In this document: positions 1 to 8,740 of the stretch, piece by piece
Layout of the letters: the number at the start of each line of letters is the position of its first letter
Numbering within the stretch: position 1 is the first letter of the stretch
NCBI GenBank assembly: GCA_022777485.1
Contig: JALFGC010000061.1
Span: forward strand, 1 to 56,479
Source: Bacteroidales bacterium
GTDB lineage: Bacteria; Bacteroidota; Bacteroidia; Bacteroidales; Paludibacteraceae
DNA length: 56,479 nucleotides
Direction: 5' to 3'
Program-made: the position numbers and the translations under genes
The notes under the pieces: generated by a model
Databases searched by the model: none
The model's input: only the letters and a program-made list of their open reading frames with translations
What the model was told of the DNA's origin: nothing

Positions 1-555
1 CACCTAACGATAGTCGATTTCGACACTATCGCCCCCAGCAACATCAACCGTCAGGTGGTCGCCACAGCGGCGAACATCGGTAGCACCAAGGTGGAGCAGA
101 TGCGCGCGCGCCTGCTTTCTATCAACCCGCAGGCGGACATCACCGCTCTCCCCATGCGCTACGACGCCGACACTGCCGACCGCTTCGACTTCAACCAATA
201 CGACTACATACTCGATGCCATCGACTCGCTCGACTGCAAGATGTTGCTCATCCACCGCGCCACCCTATCCACCGCCACCCTCTTCTCGTCCATGGGCGCC
301 GCACGCAAGTACGACCCCGCGCGCATAGAGGTGGCGGAGTTCTGGAAGGTGCATGGCTGCCCCCTCGCGAGGGCACTGCGCACACGCATGAAGAAAGCCG
401 GGATGCTGCCGGCAAAGAAGTTCATCTGCGCTTTCTCGCCGGAAATATCCGCCGACAGCGGTACCCTCGCACCTGTGGTCGGCACCTTCGGCTTCCGCCT
501 CGCCGCTGAAGTAGTGAAAGACATATTGACCCAACAACGCACTCATAATTCATAA
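1..555 (+). CDS. tcdA: ThiF/HesA-family tRNA threonylcarbamoyladenosine dehydratase, 3' part
   Basis: The reading frame is open from base 1, so the N-terminus with the ATP-binding glycine loop lies outside the window. The visible 184 residues match the E1-like fold: VDFDTIAPSNINRQ at the start (the acidic residue plus NR-Q that contacts ATP), then YILDAIDS, the DPARIEVAEF segment and a C-terminal FGFRLAAEVVKDIL. The last two segments resemble TcdA, which cyclises t6A37 in tRNA to ct6A in the cytoplasm, more than ThiF or MoeB. The final residues THNS and the stop are encoded by a CATAATT tandem array (544-564), so the original C-terminus may have differed. A CDF transporter follows after 14 nt and may be co-transcribed. 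Confidence 0.82.
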   Translation, partial: HLTIVDFDTIAPSNINRQVVATAANIGSTKVEQMRARLLSINPQADITALPMRYDADTADRFDFNQYDYILDAIDSLDCKMLLIHRATLSTATLFSSMGAARKYDPARIEVAEFWKVHGCPLARALRTRMKKAGMLPAKKFICAFSPEISADSGTLAPVVGTFGFRLAAEVVKDILTQQRTHNS

Positions 556-564
556 TTCATAATT
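544..564. repeat. CATAATT tandem array, three units
   Basis: There are three perfect 7-bp units. The TAA stop of the upstream tcdA-like gene (553-555) lies inside the array, and the array ends 5 nt before the next start codon. Confidence 0.9.
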
Positions 565-569
565 ACCTC

Positions 570-1478
570 ATGCCAACCCGAGTTCAACGCATTACCCGAA
601 TCACAGTATTCGGTACCATTGTTAATACGCTTTTGTTAACGTTCAAGTTCTTAGCCGGTATATTAGGCGGTTCGGCAGCCATGTTAGCAGACGCAGTGCA
701 CTCGCTGTCCGACTTCCTGACGGACATCGTAGTGCTGGTCTTTGTGAAAATCAGCAACCGTCCCGCCGACCGCAAGCACTCGTACGGCTATGGCAAGTAC
801 GAGACCTTGGCAACGCTCTGCATCGGCATAGCGCTGTTGGCAGTAGGCATCGGCATTGCCGTGGATGGCGTGGAGAAAATCATACAAGTGTGGAATGGCG
901 AGACGCTGGCGCAACCCGGGTGGATTGCTTTCTGGGCAGCCATTGCCAGTATCGTGCTCAAAGAATTGACCTATTGGCTCACCATTCGGGTCGCGAAGCA
1001 GGTGGATTCCGAAGCCCTCCGAGCCAATGCGTGGCACCATCGCTCCGACGCCCTCTCGTCCATCGGCACAGGATTAGGTATCGGAGGTGCCATCCTTTTG
1101 GGGCAGAAATGGACTATCCTCGACCCCATCGCGGCACTCATCGTGTCGGTGTTCATCGTGCTCACCGCCCTGCGGCTCACCTACGGCGCCCTCGGCGAGT
1201 TCTTAGAGCAGAGCCTGCCCGAAGAGAACGAGAATGAGATTCGCTCCATCGTCGCTGCGGACAAAGAACTCAGCGAGTTGCACCACCTCTGCACGCGCCG
1301 CCTCGGCAACCGCGTGGCGATAGAGATGCACCTGCGCATGCCCGGCAACACACCCCTCACCATCGCCCACCGGCACGCCTCTGCCATCGAGCAGCAACTC
1401 AAACAACGCTTCGGCGACCAAACGCACATCAACATACACCTCGAACCCACCAAAGTAAACGGTAAATACGAGGAATAA
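570..1478 (+). CDS. Cation diffusion facilitator (CDF) metal exporter
   Basis: This is a 302-residue inner-membrane divalent-metal/proton antiporter, close to the usual 290-300 residues of FieF-like proteins. Two transport-site motifs are visible: H44-x3-D48 (HSLSD) in the second helix and H156-x3-D160 (HHRSD) in the fifth. His/Asp at both positions is the pattern associated with zinc and related ions, although the substrate cannot be fixed from sequence. A hydrophilic C-terminal domain (about 210-302) with LGNRVAIEMHLRMP and HINIHLEP resembles the cytoplasmic metallochaperone-like domain. The start follows the preceding gene after 14 nt. Confidence 0.9.
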   Translation: MPTRVQRITRITVFGTIVNTLLLTFKFLAGILGGSAAMLADAVHSLSDFLTDIVVLVFVKISNRPADRKHSYGYGKYETLATLCIGIALLAVGIGIAVDGVEKIIQVWNGETLAQPGWIAFWAAIASIVLKELTYWLTIRVAKQVDSEALRANAWHHRSDALSSIGTGLGIGGAILLGQKWTILDPIAALIVSVFIVLTALRLTYGALGEFLEQSLPEENENEIRSIVAADKELSELHHLCTRRLGNRVAIEMHLRMPGNTPLTIAHRHASAIEQQLKQRFGDQTHINIHLEPTKVNGKYEE

Positions 1479-1516
1479 CCAACGGACTTTCTCGAGACCT
1501 TCCCGTGCTATTCCCG

Positions 1517-1641
1517 TACTATTTAGCAGGGCATGGAGGTGCGGTCGGAAGTTTATCCCGTGTCGGGAGCCGCACCCAACACGAAGAGAACTCAGAGACG
1601 AATCTAACAAGTCCTTCATCCTGTGTCCTTAATCCTTCATC
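1517..1641. repeat. Degenerate copy A of the GGATGAAGGA palindromic element
   Basis: Bases 1586-1641 match the right half of the in-gene copies at 2282-2390 and 3914-4021: the run ACTCAGAGACGAAT, then AAGTCCTTCATCC and a second TCCTTCATC-like arm. The left arm is replaced by unrelated sequence, apart from TACTATTTAG (1517-1526), which also borders copy C. This copy is intergenic, between the CDF gene and the nucleoside-recognition gene. Confidence 0.75.
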
Positions 1642-1675
1642 TAAAAAAAGTCTTCCATCCTAACTACACCATACC

Positions 1676-2911
1676 ATGAAACAAAACACAAAGCGCTCAC
1701 CGCTCAGCCAAAAACTCCGCAAAGCACTCTCACCCATCCTTTGCCTGCTCGCCGTTATCGGCTTGTTTACCTATCTGGCATGGGTGATGGGGCTCGCTAA
1801 CGCCCTCAACACCATTATGAACACGGCGCACGACCTCCTGCTCAACACGGTCTTCTACCTTATGGGTATCTGCGTTATCACCAGCGCCATCGGACGCCTG
1901 TTCGTAGATTTCGGGGTGGTAACGCTCTTGGAGAAACTGCTCCGACCGCTCATGCGGCCACTCTTTAACCTCCCGGGCGTGGCATCTTTGGGTGCTGCTA
2001 TGACCTTCCTCTCTGACAATCCCGCCATCATCTCGCTGGCAAAAGACCCGCAGTTCAAGCACTACTTCCGCAAGTACGAGTATATCTCGCTCACCAACTT
2101 CGGAACGGCGTTCGGCATGGGATTGCTCGTCATGGTCTTTATGGTCGGGCATGGCTTCATCACCGCCCCACTCGTAGGCTTATGCGGTGCGTTCTGCGGT
2201 TGCATCGTTTCCACACGCCTCATGCAACGCTTCATCCTCAAACAATACCCCCACTACAAAGAAGAAAGTGCAGACGAAACCGTGGATGAAGGATTAAAGA
2301 TAAAGGATGAAGGACAAAATAGTAACGACTCTGAAAACTCAACTACGAATGTAATAAGTCCTTCATCCTGTGTCCTTCATCCTTCATCCCAAAACTCCAC
2401 CTTCCTTCGCATCCTCAATGCCCTCTTGGACGGTGGTAAAGCAGGTGTGGAGGTGGGTATCGCCATCATCCCGGGCGTGCTGATTATCTCCACGCTGGTC
2501 ATGGTGCTCACCTTCGGCGCGGGCGCAGACGGCTACGACGGTGCTGCCTACCAAGGCACGGCGCTACTACCGTGGTTGGCAGGAAAAATTTCCTTTGTCT
2601 TCGATTGGTTATTTGGCTTGCAAGACCCGCACCTTGTGGCGTTCCCCATCACCGCACTGGGAGCAGTAGGCGCCGCGCTCGGGCTCATCCCCTCCTTCAT
2701 GGAGCAGGGCTGGATAGACGGCAATGCCATCGCGGTCTTCACCGCCATTGGCATGTGCTGGAGCGGCTTCCTCAGCACCCACACCGCCATGCTCGACTCT
2801 ATCGGCTACCGCCAACTCACCTCCAAAGCCATCCTCGCCCACACCATCGGCGGACTCGCCGCCGCCTTCGCTGCCCACTGGCTCTTCGTATTAGTGTCCA
2901 TGCTCATGTAA
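1676..2911 (+). CDS. Nucleoside-recognition (Gate) domain membrane protein
   Basis: This 411-residue polytopic inner-membrane protein has hydrophobic segments spread over both halves. It matches the nucleoside-recognition/Gate-domain family (SpmA/SpmB- and YjiH-like), whose substrates are mostly unknown. Conserved-looking segments are SLGAAMTFLSDNPAIISL and SGFLSTHTAMLDSIGYR. Residues about 203-238, in a hydrophilic loop between the halves, are encoded by repeat copy B; the peptide is nearly identical to one inside the unrelated ABC lipoprotein next door. Without it the protein would be about 375 residues. The transport role is inferred. Confidence 0.75.
   Translation: MKQNTKRSPLSQKLRKALSPILCLLAVIGLFTYLAWVMGLANALNTIMNTAHDLLLNTVFYLMGICVITSAIGRLFVDFGVVTLLEKLLRPLMRPLFNLPGVASLGAAMTFLSDNPAIISLAKDPQFKHYFRKYEYISLTNFGTAFGMGLLVMVFMVGHGFITAPLVGLCGAFCGCIVSTRLMQRFILKQYPHYKEESADETVDEGLKIKDEGQNSNDSENSTTNVISPSSCVLHPSSQNSTFLRILNALLDGGKAGVEVGIAIIPGVLIISTLVMVLTFGAGADGYDGAAYQGTALLPWLAGKISFVFDWLFGLQDPHLVAFPITALGAVGAALGLIPSFMEQGWIDGNAIAVFTAIGMCWSGFLSTHTAMLDSIGYRQLTSKAILAHTIGGLAAAFAAHWLFVLVSMLM
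2282..2390. repeat. Palindromic element copy B, in frame within a membrane-protein gene
   Basis: The element is about 109 bp. The left end carries GGATGAAGGA and AAAGGATGAAGGA; the right end carries TCCTTCATCC, then TCCTTCATCCTTCATCC, so the ends can pair. The centre (ACTCTGAAAACTCA) matches copy C. The encoded peptide runs from VDEGLKIKDEG to SPSSCVLHPSS, in frame with the host gene. Confidence 0.92.
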
Positions 2912-2935
2912 CCAAAAGACGCGCACAGGAGAGTC

Positions 2936-4240
2936 TCACTGCACGCGTCCGATAAAGTAAGGTTCGTAGTCGGGATAGAGGTTTGGATAGAGCGCCCATT
3001 GCAGGTCACGCAGGATAATCTCGGGGTGCACCACCCCCGTCTCCCAGAAGTCATTGCCGCCGGTGCTGTTCGTGCGCCCATAGAAATGATAGACGCGTCC
3101 TGTTTGGTAGGCTTTGAACCATGTATGGTGCTCGTCTATCGCCCGCAACTCGTCCATCGTGCGGGCGTTCGCCCCCACCCATACATCCGCTTCCGCAAAA
3201 GCGCGTAGCGCCTGCTCCATCGTCAGCGGGATAGACCCGTTGGTGCGCTCATCAGCAAATGTGTATGCTGCCCCAGCATCGCGAAATAAGCAACCCATAT
3301 AAGTAGTCCCGCTCGGCACATACCATGTTCCCCGATACGATGCCCCGGACATGATAGAAGGGGATGACCCACCCCTTCCCTCCCTACAAAGGGAGGGAGG
3401 ATAAATAGTATCTATAGACGAAGGTAACTTTTTATTCCCTCCCCCTTTGTAGGGGGAGTTGGAGAGGGTCCTGTATTGGGGTGGGTCTTGTAATTCTTGA
3501 TACGCCCTCCTCACCTCCCCGAGGATGCTGTCTGCCAATGCAGTCTTGCCGAAGAACGCAGCCACAAAGCGCAGCCACTCGGCGCGGGCAAGGGGGTGCT
3601 GTTCCTGCCACTCCGCAAGGTAAATCACGGGAATACCTGCTTGCGCCACACGCGCTATCTGCTGGCTGTTCTGCCCATAACTGCTGGCGAACAACACATC
3701 GGGCTTCGAGAGCAATAGCGGCTCCATCGCGATGTTGATGTCCTCGCCGATGTTCGCCACCGCGTGCGACGGACGGTTGTACACCCATTCAGGATTGCTC
3801 ATCGCCACCACACTGTCCAGCACTCCCAGCGCATGCAGAAAACCGACATGCGTCGCCGATGTGGTCGCCACACGCCGCAAAGGGATAGGAATAAAGACCA
3901 CAGGACTTTCTTTGGAGGAAGGATGAAGGACACAGGATGAAGGACTTATTACATTCGTCTCTGAGTTTTCAGAGTCGGCACTATTTAGTCTTTCATCCTT
4001 TATCCTTGCTCCTTCATCCACTAAATAGTATCGCGCCAGAAGTTTGCCTTTGTTCTGCGGGTCAAGCACATCGGCGCGCACCATGCCCAGCGTGTCCGTC
4101 AAGCGGAAATACTGCGCCGATGATGACACTTCCACCTGCTTCGTCTGTTTCCCACAGCCAGCGAGCAACAGCAAGCAACCCATCACATAGAATATGCTTT
4201 CTCTTTTCAATGCCACTTTGCATTTCATTTCTATAAACAT
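2936..4240 (-). CDS. Fe-siderophore/cobalamin-type ABC substrate-binding lipoprotein with two in-frame repeat insertions
   Basis: The N-terminus carries a lipobox (LLLLAGC, Cys29), so this should be a lipid-anchored periplasmic protein. The body matches the TroA/BtuF-like periplasmic-binding domain: RRVATTSATHVGFLHALG, then EPLLLSKPDVLFASS, and a second lobe with GTWYVPSGTTYMG and WVGANARTMDEL. It would hand an iron chelate or corrinoid to an ABC importer, but no permease or ATPase gene is adjacent. It has 434 residues because repeat elements encode about 36 residues (74-109) and about 40 residues (251-291); without them it would be near 358, still on the long side for the family. An alternative start lies at 4228. 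Confidence 0.82.
   Translation of the reverse strand: MFIEMKCKVALKRESIFYVMGCLLLLAGCGKQTKQVEVSSSAQYFRLTDTLGMVRADVLDPQNKGKLLARYYLVDEGARIKDERLNSADSENSETNVISPSSCVLHPSSKESPVVFIPIPLRRVATTSATHVGFLHALGVLDSVVAMSNPEWVYNRPSHAVANIGEDINIAMEPLLLSKPDVLFASSYGQNSQQIARVAQAGIPVIYLAEWQEQHPLARAEWLRFVAAFFGKTALADSILGEVRRAYQELQDPPQYRTLSNSPYKGGGNKKLPSSIDTIYPPSLCREGRGGSSPSIMSGASYRGTWYVPSGTTYMGCLFRDAGAAYTFADERTNGSIPLTMEQALRAFAEADVWVGANARTMDELRAIDEHHTWFKAYQTGRVYHFYGRTNSTGGNDFWETGVVHPEIILRDLQWALYPNLYPDYEPYFIGRVQ
3367..3488. repeat. 122-bp GC-rich palindromic element inside the binding-protein gene
   Basis: Outer 10-bp arms GACCCACCCC (3367-3376) and GGGGTGGGTC (3479-3488) are exact inverted repeats. Two inner hairpins follow: TCCCTCCCT-ACAA-AGGGAGGGA (3378-3399) and CTCCCCC-TTTGTA-GGGGGAG (3440-3459). 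The host frame stays open across the whole element, adding about 40 residues rich in Ser, Pro and Gly. Confidence 0.92.
3914..4021. repeat. Palindromic element copy C, in frame within the binding-protein gene
   Basis: Read on the minus strand, this is the best match to copy B (2282-2390). The encoded peptide runs VDEGARIKDER to SPSSCVLHPSS, so host strand, element orientation and reading frame all agree between the two unrelated genes. Confidence 0.92.
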
Positions 4241-4265
4241 ATAATTATCATGTAATTATTCGTTA

Positions 4266-4430
4266 ATATCGTCTCCATTAAAGCCCATTAAAGGTTCATT
4301 AAAAAGCAAAGTTTTAATGGTTCTTTATATGGTCTTTAATGGAGAAATCAACAAGAAATTAATGATAAATTACACGATAATTACACGTTAAGATGTCATA
4401 CACGATAATTACGCGTTAACTACCCGTTAC
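4266..4430. repeat. AT-rich repeat patch between the binding-protein gene and engB
   Basis: CTCCATTAAAG (4273-4283) and CTTTAATGGAG (4334-4344) are an exact 11-bp inverted repeat enclosing further CATTAAA units. Next come ACACGATAATTAC and ACACGTTAA-type units (about 4372-4428). These run into the 3' end of engB, whose last codons and stop they supply. A related GTTAATTACACGTTAA array occurs at about 45474-45500. Confidence 0.8.
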
Positions 4431-5012
4431 ACTCTCGTTGATGCTCTCGATGTATTGCAGCAGTTCGTCGCTGCCCATGCCTGTCTCGGCGGATGTAACG
4501 AAGACGGGCGGCAACTCCACCCAAGTTTCCAACATCTTCTGCTTGTACGCCTCCACATTCTCGCGTAGACGCACCTTGCCCAACTTGTCGCCCTTGGTGA
4601 AGACGATGGCAAACGGCACCTCGTTCTCGCCCAACCACTCCATGAACGCCAAGTCTATCTGCTGCGGCTCGTGGCGGCAGTCCACCAGCACGAACAGGCT
4701 ACACAACTCCTGCCGCAACAGGCAGTAGCGCTCTATCATCTGTCTCAGTTTCTCGCGCTGCTTCTGCCCCGCCTGCGCGTAGCCGTAGCCCGGCAAGTCC
4801 ACCAAGTGCCACTTATCGTCTATCAGGAAATGGTTGATAAGCAGGGTCTTACCCGGCTTCTGACTCGTTTTGGCTAACTTTGGGTTACGGGTGAGCATAT
4901 TGATGAGGCTCGACTTACCCACATTCGACCGCCCTATAAAGGCATACTCCGGCAGCGGACTGCGTGGGCAACTCGCCACATCCGGACTGGATATTACAAA
5001 TGATGCTTTCAT
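4416..5012 (-). CDS. engB: Ribosome biogenesis GTPase EngB (YsxC/YihA)
   Basis: This 198-residue protein has the family's usual length. G1 is GRSNVGKS (27-34), G3 is DLPGYG, and G4 is TKGDK. EngB acts in the cytoplasm in late assembly of the large ribosomal subunit and is usually essential. It starts 7 nt after the stop of cstA, so the two are probably one transcript. The last codons (SVTGS) and the stop come from an AT-rich tandem array. Confidence 0.95.
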   Translation of the reverse strand: MKASFVISSPDVASCPRSPLPEYAFIGRSNVGKSSLINMLTRNPKLAKTSQKPGKTLLINHFLIDDKWHLVDLPGYGYAQAGQKQREKLRQMIERYCLLRQELCSLFVLVDCRHEPQQIDLAFMEWLGENEVPFAIVFTKGDKLGKVRLRENVEAYKQKMLETWVELPPVFVTSAETGMGSDELLQYIESINESVTGS

Positions 5013-5019
5013 GTATCTT

Positions 5020-6531
5020 TCACTTCGTGTGTTTAACTTCGCTCGCTTCGTTATGTTTTCGCATCCAAAAGAGGAAGCCGAGAAGGCAAGAGAGGGTGGT
5101 AAGGGCGGCTGCGGCGTAGCCTATCCACCAATAGGCAGGAGCAAGGTGGAAGCCTTCGGGTGCAAGGAAGATATAACTTACCGACACCATCGTCATAAAC
5201 ACCGCAGGGAGCAAGGCGATGAGGAAACCCCAAGACTCCCTCCTGCTTTGTTTGTACAAGAACACCGCCCCAGCCCACAAGGTGAAGGCGGCGAGGGTCT
5301 GGTTTGTCCAAGAGAAATAGCGCCACACGATGTTGAAGTCCACGAACACCATCCCGAAGACGCAGGCGAAGAGCGGCAGGGCTATCATCAGCCGTTTGCC
5401 GATGGGGCGCTGGTCAAGGTGCAGGAAGTCTGCTACGATAAGTCGTGCGGAGCGCAATGCTGTATCGCCCGAGGTGATAGGGGCGAAGATAACGCCCAGC
5501 ACTGCCAAGATACCACCCACCGTGCCGAGCCACGAGCGCGACACCTTATCCACTACCAGCGCAGCGATGTTCTCTCCCTTGTGCTGCGCGGCAAACGCCT
5601 GCAAACCGTCTATGCCGTACAGGCCCTGCTCGGGGTCGGCAAAGAAGGTGCCGGCTGCAGCTGCCCAGATGAGTGCCAACGCGCCTTCGGCAACCATCGC
5701 GCCGTAGAAGATCCAGCGTCCTTGCCGCTCGTTGGTTACGCAGCGTGCCATCAGCGGCGACTGCGTGCCATGAAAGCCCGAGATGGCGCCGCAGGCAATG
5801 CTGACAAACATCATCGGGAAGAGGGGCAAGCCGTTGGTCTGACGGTTGTAGAGCCCATCGCTCAGTTCGGGCATCTCGCTACTGTGCCCGCCCAGCATCA
5901 CCACCATGATACCCAGCCCCATGAAGAGCAGGATACCGCCGAAGATAGGATAGAAGCGCCCGATAATCTTGTCCACAGGCACCACGGTCGCCAGCGTGTA
6001 GTAGGCAAAGATAATCAGCACCCACACGATGGGAATGCTCATCTCGCGAAATGGCATGCTATGCAGCGGCGCCAGCCCTTGCAGCAGCGTGGCAGGTCCG
6101 GAGAGGAAGGTGGTGGTCAGCAGAATAAGCAGCAACAGCGAGAGCACGCGGATAAAGACCTGTATGCCTTTGCCCAGTTCGCCGCCCACTATCTCCGGCA
6201 GCGACGCACCGCCCTTGCGGATGGACATCATGCCGCTCAGGTAGTCGTGCACGCCGCCGGCGAAGATAGTACCAAACACAATCCACAGAAACGCCGCCGG
6301 ACCAAAGAAGATGCCCATGATAGCGCCGAAGATAGGTCCGAGACCTGCGATATTAAGAAACTGCACGAGGAAAATCCGCCACGATGCCATCGGCACATAG
6401 TCCACACCGTCTTGCTTTGTGATAGCGGGCGTCTGTGCGTTTTTGTCAATGCCGAACACGCGCTCCACCAGCGTGCCATAGAGCAGATACCCCAGTACGA
6501 GAACGACTAATGAGATAAGAAAAGTCCACAT
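5020..6531 (-). CDS. cstA: Carbon starvation protein CstA-family transporter
   Basis: This 503-residue polytopic membrane protein matches the CstA/BtsT family. It shows [46 protein letters not shown] and a [14 protein letters not shown] segment. Family members take up pyruvate or peptides. It is shorter than E. coli CstA (about 700) but similar to many Bacteroidota homologues. It lies directly upstream of engB on the minus strand. The 67-nt gap on its upstream side holds an ACAATTTG tandem array and no recognisable TAnnTTTG box. Confidence 0.9.
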   Translation of the reverse strand: MWTFLISLVVLVLGYLLYGTLVERVFGIDKNAQTPAITKQDGVDYVPMASWRIFLVQFLNIAGLGPIFGAIMGIFFGPAAFLWIVFGTIFAGGVHDYLSGMMSIRKGGASLPEIVGGELGKGIQVFIRVLSLLLLILLTTTFLSGPATLLQGLAPLHSMPFREMSIPIVWVLIIFAYYTLATVVPVDKIIGRFYPIFGGILLFMGLGIMVVMLGGHSSEMPELSDGLYNRQTNGLPLFPMMFVSIACGAISGFHGTQSPLMARCVTNERQGRWIFYGAMVAEGALALIWAAAAGTFFADPEQGLYGIDGLQAFAAQHKGENIAALVVDKVSRSWLGTVGGILAVLGVIFAPITSGDTALRSARLIVADFLHLDQRPIGKRLMIALPLFACVFGMVFVDFNIVWRYFSWTNQTLAAFTLWAGAVFLYKQSRRESWGFLIALLPAVFMTMVSVSYIFLAPEGFHLAPAYWWIGYAAAALTTLSCLLGFLFWMRKHNEASEVKHTK

Positions 6532-6537
6532 GGCTTA

Positions 6538-6565
6538 TTTGACAATTTGACAATTTACAATTTAA
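6538..6565. repeat. ACAATTTG tandem array between the aminopeptidase and cstA genes
   Basis: Bases TTTGACAATTTGACAATTTA and the next few bases form about three imperfect 8-9 bp units. The same family forms the large palindrome at 16100-16181. Confidence 0.8.
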
Positions 6566-6599
6566 CCATTAGCAGGCGGAGACGCCTGTGCGCACTCTG

Positions 6600-8396
6600 T
6601 CAAAGTTTTACGTTCAGAGCTTTGCATTTTCCCGCGAGGAAGGCAGCATCTTCTGCGGAGAGCAGCGGGGCTATCTCGGCATAAACGCGGGCATGGTAGG
6701 CGTTGAGCCACGCTATCTCATCGGCGGTCATGAGCGAGAAATCGATTAACTGCGTGTCGTAGAAGCAGAGCGTCAGTGTCTCGAAAGTAAGGAACTGGTC
6801 GTTGGTGGTTGCCGCCTCGGTGGCAGGAGCGGGCACTACGGTGATAAGATTCTCCGTGCGGATGCCCCATTCGCCCGTGCGGTAGATACCCGGCTCGTCA
6901 GAAATGACATGCCCTACTTCCAGCGCGGTGGGGTTGTTGTCCGTGCGCACATTCTGCGGTCCTTCGTGGCAGCCGAGGAAATGTCCTACGCCATGCCCCG
7001 TGCCGTGCCCGTAGGTGATGCCCGCTGCCCACATATACTGCTTCGCCAGCGCGTCCAGTTGGTTGCCGCGTGTGCCGCGAGGGAAACGCACCTGCTGCAA
7101 AGCGATATGTCCCTTGAGAACGTAGGTGTAGTCGCGTTTGGCTTGCGCGGGAATCTCGCCGCCGAGCCATACGGTGCGGGTGATGTCGGTGGTGCCATCG
7201 AGATACTGTCCGCCCGAGTCGAGCAGGAGCATGCCTTCGGGGCGCACGGTGGCGCAGGTGGCGGGCTCAGCGGAGTAGTGGACGATAGCGCCGTTGCCCT
7301 TGTAGCCGGCGATGGTGCCGAACGACTCATCGGTGAAATGCTTGCCCATGGCGCGGAAGTCGTGCAACTTATCCGCTATGGTGCATTCGGTCTGCGTCTG
7401 CCCGTTGGCGAAAGCCTCATCTTCCAGCCAACGGAAGAAGCGCGTTAGCGCCACGGCATCCTCGCGCATCGCGATATGCTCGCCCTCCAACTCCACAGCG
7501 TTCTTCTTTGCCTTCATCACCATGATGGGCGACTGTGCGTTCACCTTTCGGCATGCTTCGGGGATAGCCTCGAAGAGCGCCTCGTTCACGCGCGCGCCGT
7601 CGTAAAGCACCGTGCCCTGCAACTGCCGGATATAGCCGAATACCTCCTCATAGCCTTGTATCGCTACCTGTTCGCCCCATTGGCTGTGTGCAACGCTCGG
7701 CACTTTCTCCGGCGCTACGAAGAGCGTACAGCGGTCTTGCTCCAACACGACATAACTGATCACCAGTGGGTTGTACTCCACGTCTTTGCCGCGGATATTC
7801 AGCAACCATGCTATCTCATCCAGCGCGGAGATGACCATCGCGTTGGCATTCTTCTGCCGCATGGCTTCGCGCACGCGGGCTAACTTGCTCGCCACATCTT
7901 CGCCCGCATAGCCCACCTCGAACTCATAGAACGGTGCCTGCGGAATAGCGGGGCGACCCTCTGCCCATAGCGGTTTTATCAGGTCAACGGACTGCACGCC
8001 GATACCCGCCTCTCCCAACTGTTCTTTGAGCGCTCGAAAGGCATTCACGCTGTACATCTCGGGGTTCAGTCCGACGAGCGCACCGCCTTGCGCTACGAGC
8101 CACTCGGCGATAGTCGGGCAGTCGATATCCGACTCGCGCATCAGTCCTATGGTGCTGTCTTTCAGTTCGATATCGGCTTGTAGGTAGTAGCGGCTGTCTG
8201 TCCAAAGCAGCGCCTTGTCCATCGTTACCACCACGGTACCGGTCTCCCCTTTGAAGCCCGACAGCCACGACATCTCCATCCAATGTGCCGCCATATACTC
8301 CGATGCGTGCGGGTCCGCCCCGGGCACGATATAAGCACTCAGTCCCTGCTCGCGCATGCTTGAGCGCAGAGCCGCCAATTTCTCAATCACTTTCAT
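6600..8396 (-). CDS. Xaa-Pro aminopeptidase (M24B, aminopeptidase P family)
   Basis: This 598-residue cytoplasmic metallopeptidase should remove an N-terminal residue preceding proline. It has the long three-domain form: creatinase-like N-terminal domains (GADPHASEYMAAHWMEMSWLSGF near the start) and a C-terminal pita-bread catalytic domain. Metal ligands are visible in LLLDSGGQYLDGTTDITRT (two Asp), GHGTGHGVGHFLGCHEGP (His) and ISDEPGIYRTGEWGIRTEN (two Glu). A promoter at 8434-8465 is well placed for it. Confidence 0.94.
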   Translation of the reverse strand: MKVIEKLAALRSSMREQGLSAYIVPGADPHASEYMAAHWMEMSWLSGFKGETGTVVVTMDKALLWTDSRYYLQADIELKDSTIGLMRESDIDCPTIAEWLVAQGGALVGLNPEMYSVNAFRALKEQLGEAGIGVQSVDLIKPLWAEGRPAIPQAPFYEFEVGYAGEDVASKLARVREAMRQKNANAMVISALDEIAWLLNIRGKDVEYNPLVISYVVLEQDRCTLFVAPEKVPSVAHSQWGEQVAIQGYEEVFGYIRQLQGTVLYDGARVNEALFEAIPEACRKVNAQSPIMVMKAKKNAVELEGEHIAMREDAVALTRFFRWLEDEAFANGQTQTECTIADKLHDFRAMGKHFTDESFGTIAGYKGNGAIVHYSAEPATCATVRPEGMLLLDSGGQYLDGTTDITRTVWLGGEIPAQAKRDYTYVLKGHIALQQVRFPRGTRGNQLDALAKQYMWAAGITYGHGTGHGVGHFLGCHEGPQNVRTDNNPTALEVGHVISDEPGIYRTGEWGIRTENLITVVPAPATEAATTNDQFLTFETLTLCFYDTQLIDFSLMTADEIAWLNAYHARVYAEIAPLLSAEDAAFLAGKCKALNVKL

Positions 8397-8433
8397 AATC
8401 TATGTTGGTTAGTGTTTGTTTCAGGATTGCGTG

Positions 8434-8465
8434 CAAAGTTACACATTTTTCCCGATATGCGCAAG
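8434..8465 (-). promoter_or_regulatory. Promoter of the Xaa-Pro aminopeptidase gene
   Basis: On the minus strand, CTTG (8462-8465), a 20-nt spacer and TAACTTTG (8434-8441) match the Bacteroides -33/-7 pattern. The predicted transcript starts about 30 nt before the ATG. Confidence 0.8.
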
Positions 8466-8543
8466 TTTTTCTGCAAAAAAAGCAGTGCCGTTCTCGTCCT
8501 CTGCCGATGGTCAAGGGGCGAGCAGCGAGAAAGACGAGACACA

Positions 8544-8570
8544 CCCCTTCCCTGCTTACCCCGGAAGGGG
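8544..8570. repeat. CCCCTTCC/GGAAGGGG inverted repeat
   Basis: Exact 8-bp arms enclose 11 nt. It belongs to the GC-rich palindrome theme seen at 3367, 26188, 36039 and 44661. Confidence 0.6.
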
Positions 8571-8573
8571 AAA

Positions 8574-8650
8574 CGACCTGCGGACGACCTGCGGGAGACC
8601 TGCGGTAATGTTACGATAGACCCGCGATAGACCCACGATAGACCCACGAA
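8574..8650. repeat. CGACCTGCGG / CGATAGACCC composite tandem repeat, copy 1
   Basis: Three GACCTGCGG units are followed by TAATGTTACGATAGACCCG and two more CGATAGACCC units. The same composite occurs at 17369-17423 with fewer units, and a fragment lies near 14586-14598. With the inverted repeat at 8544-8570 and the promoter at 8434-8465, it accounts for most of the 344-nt gene-free stretch 8397-8740. Confidence 0.9.
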
Positions 8651-8740
8651 AAACTCGCGGCGTTTTGTGGGTATGGGAAAACGGTCTTCGCGCGCGCGTT
8701 CTTTAATATATATTAGAGGGGGATTTTTAATTTCGGGGTG

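Noticed and set aside
5255..5300. CCCAGCCCACAAGGTGAAGG stretch in cstA as another GC-rich insertion element
   Set aside because: On the coding strand it reads [16 protein letters not shown], a normal membrane helix of the family, and the arms are not true inverted repeats.
4870..6510. A 546-codon plus-strand open frame opposite cstA
   Set aside because: It is antisense to a well-conserved transporter gene, its product is Arg/His/Glu-rich low-complexity sequence, and it has no family features.
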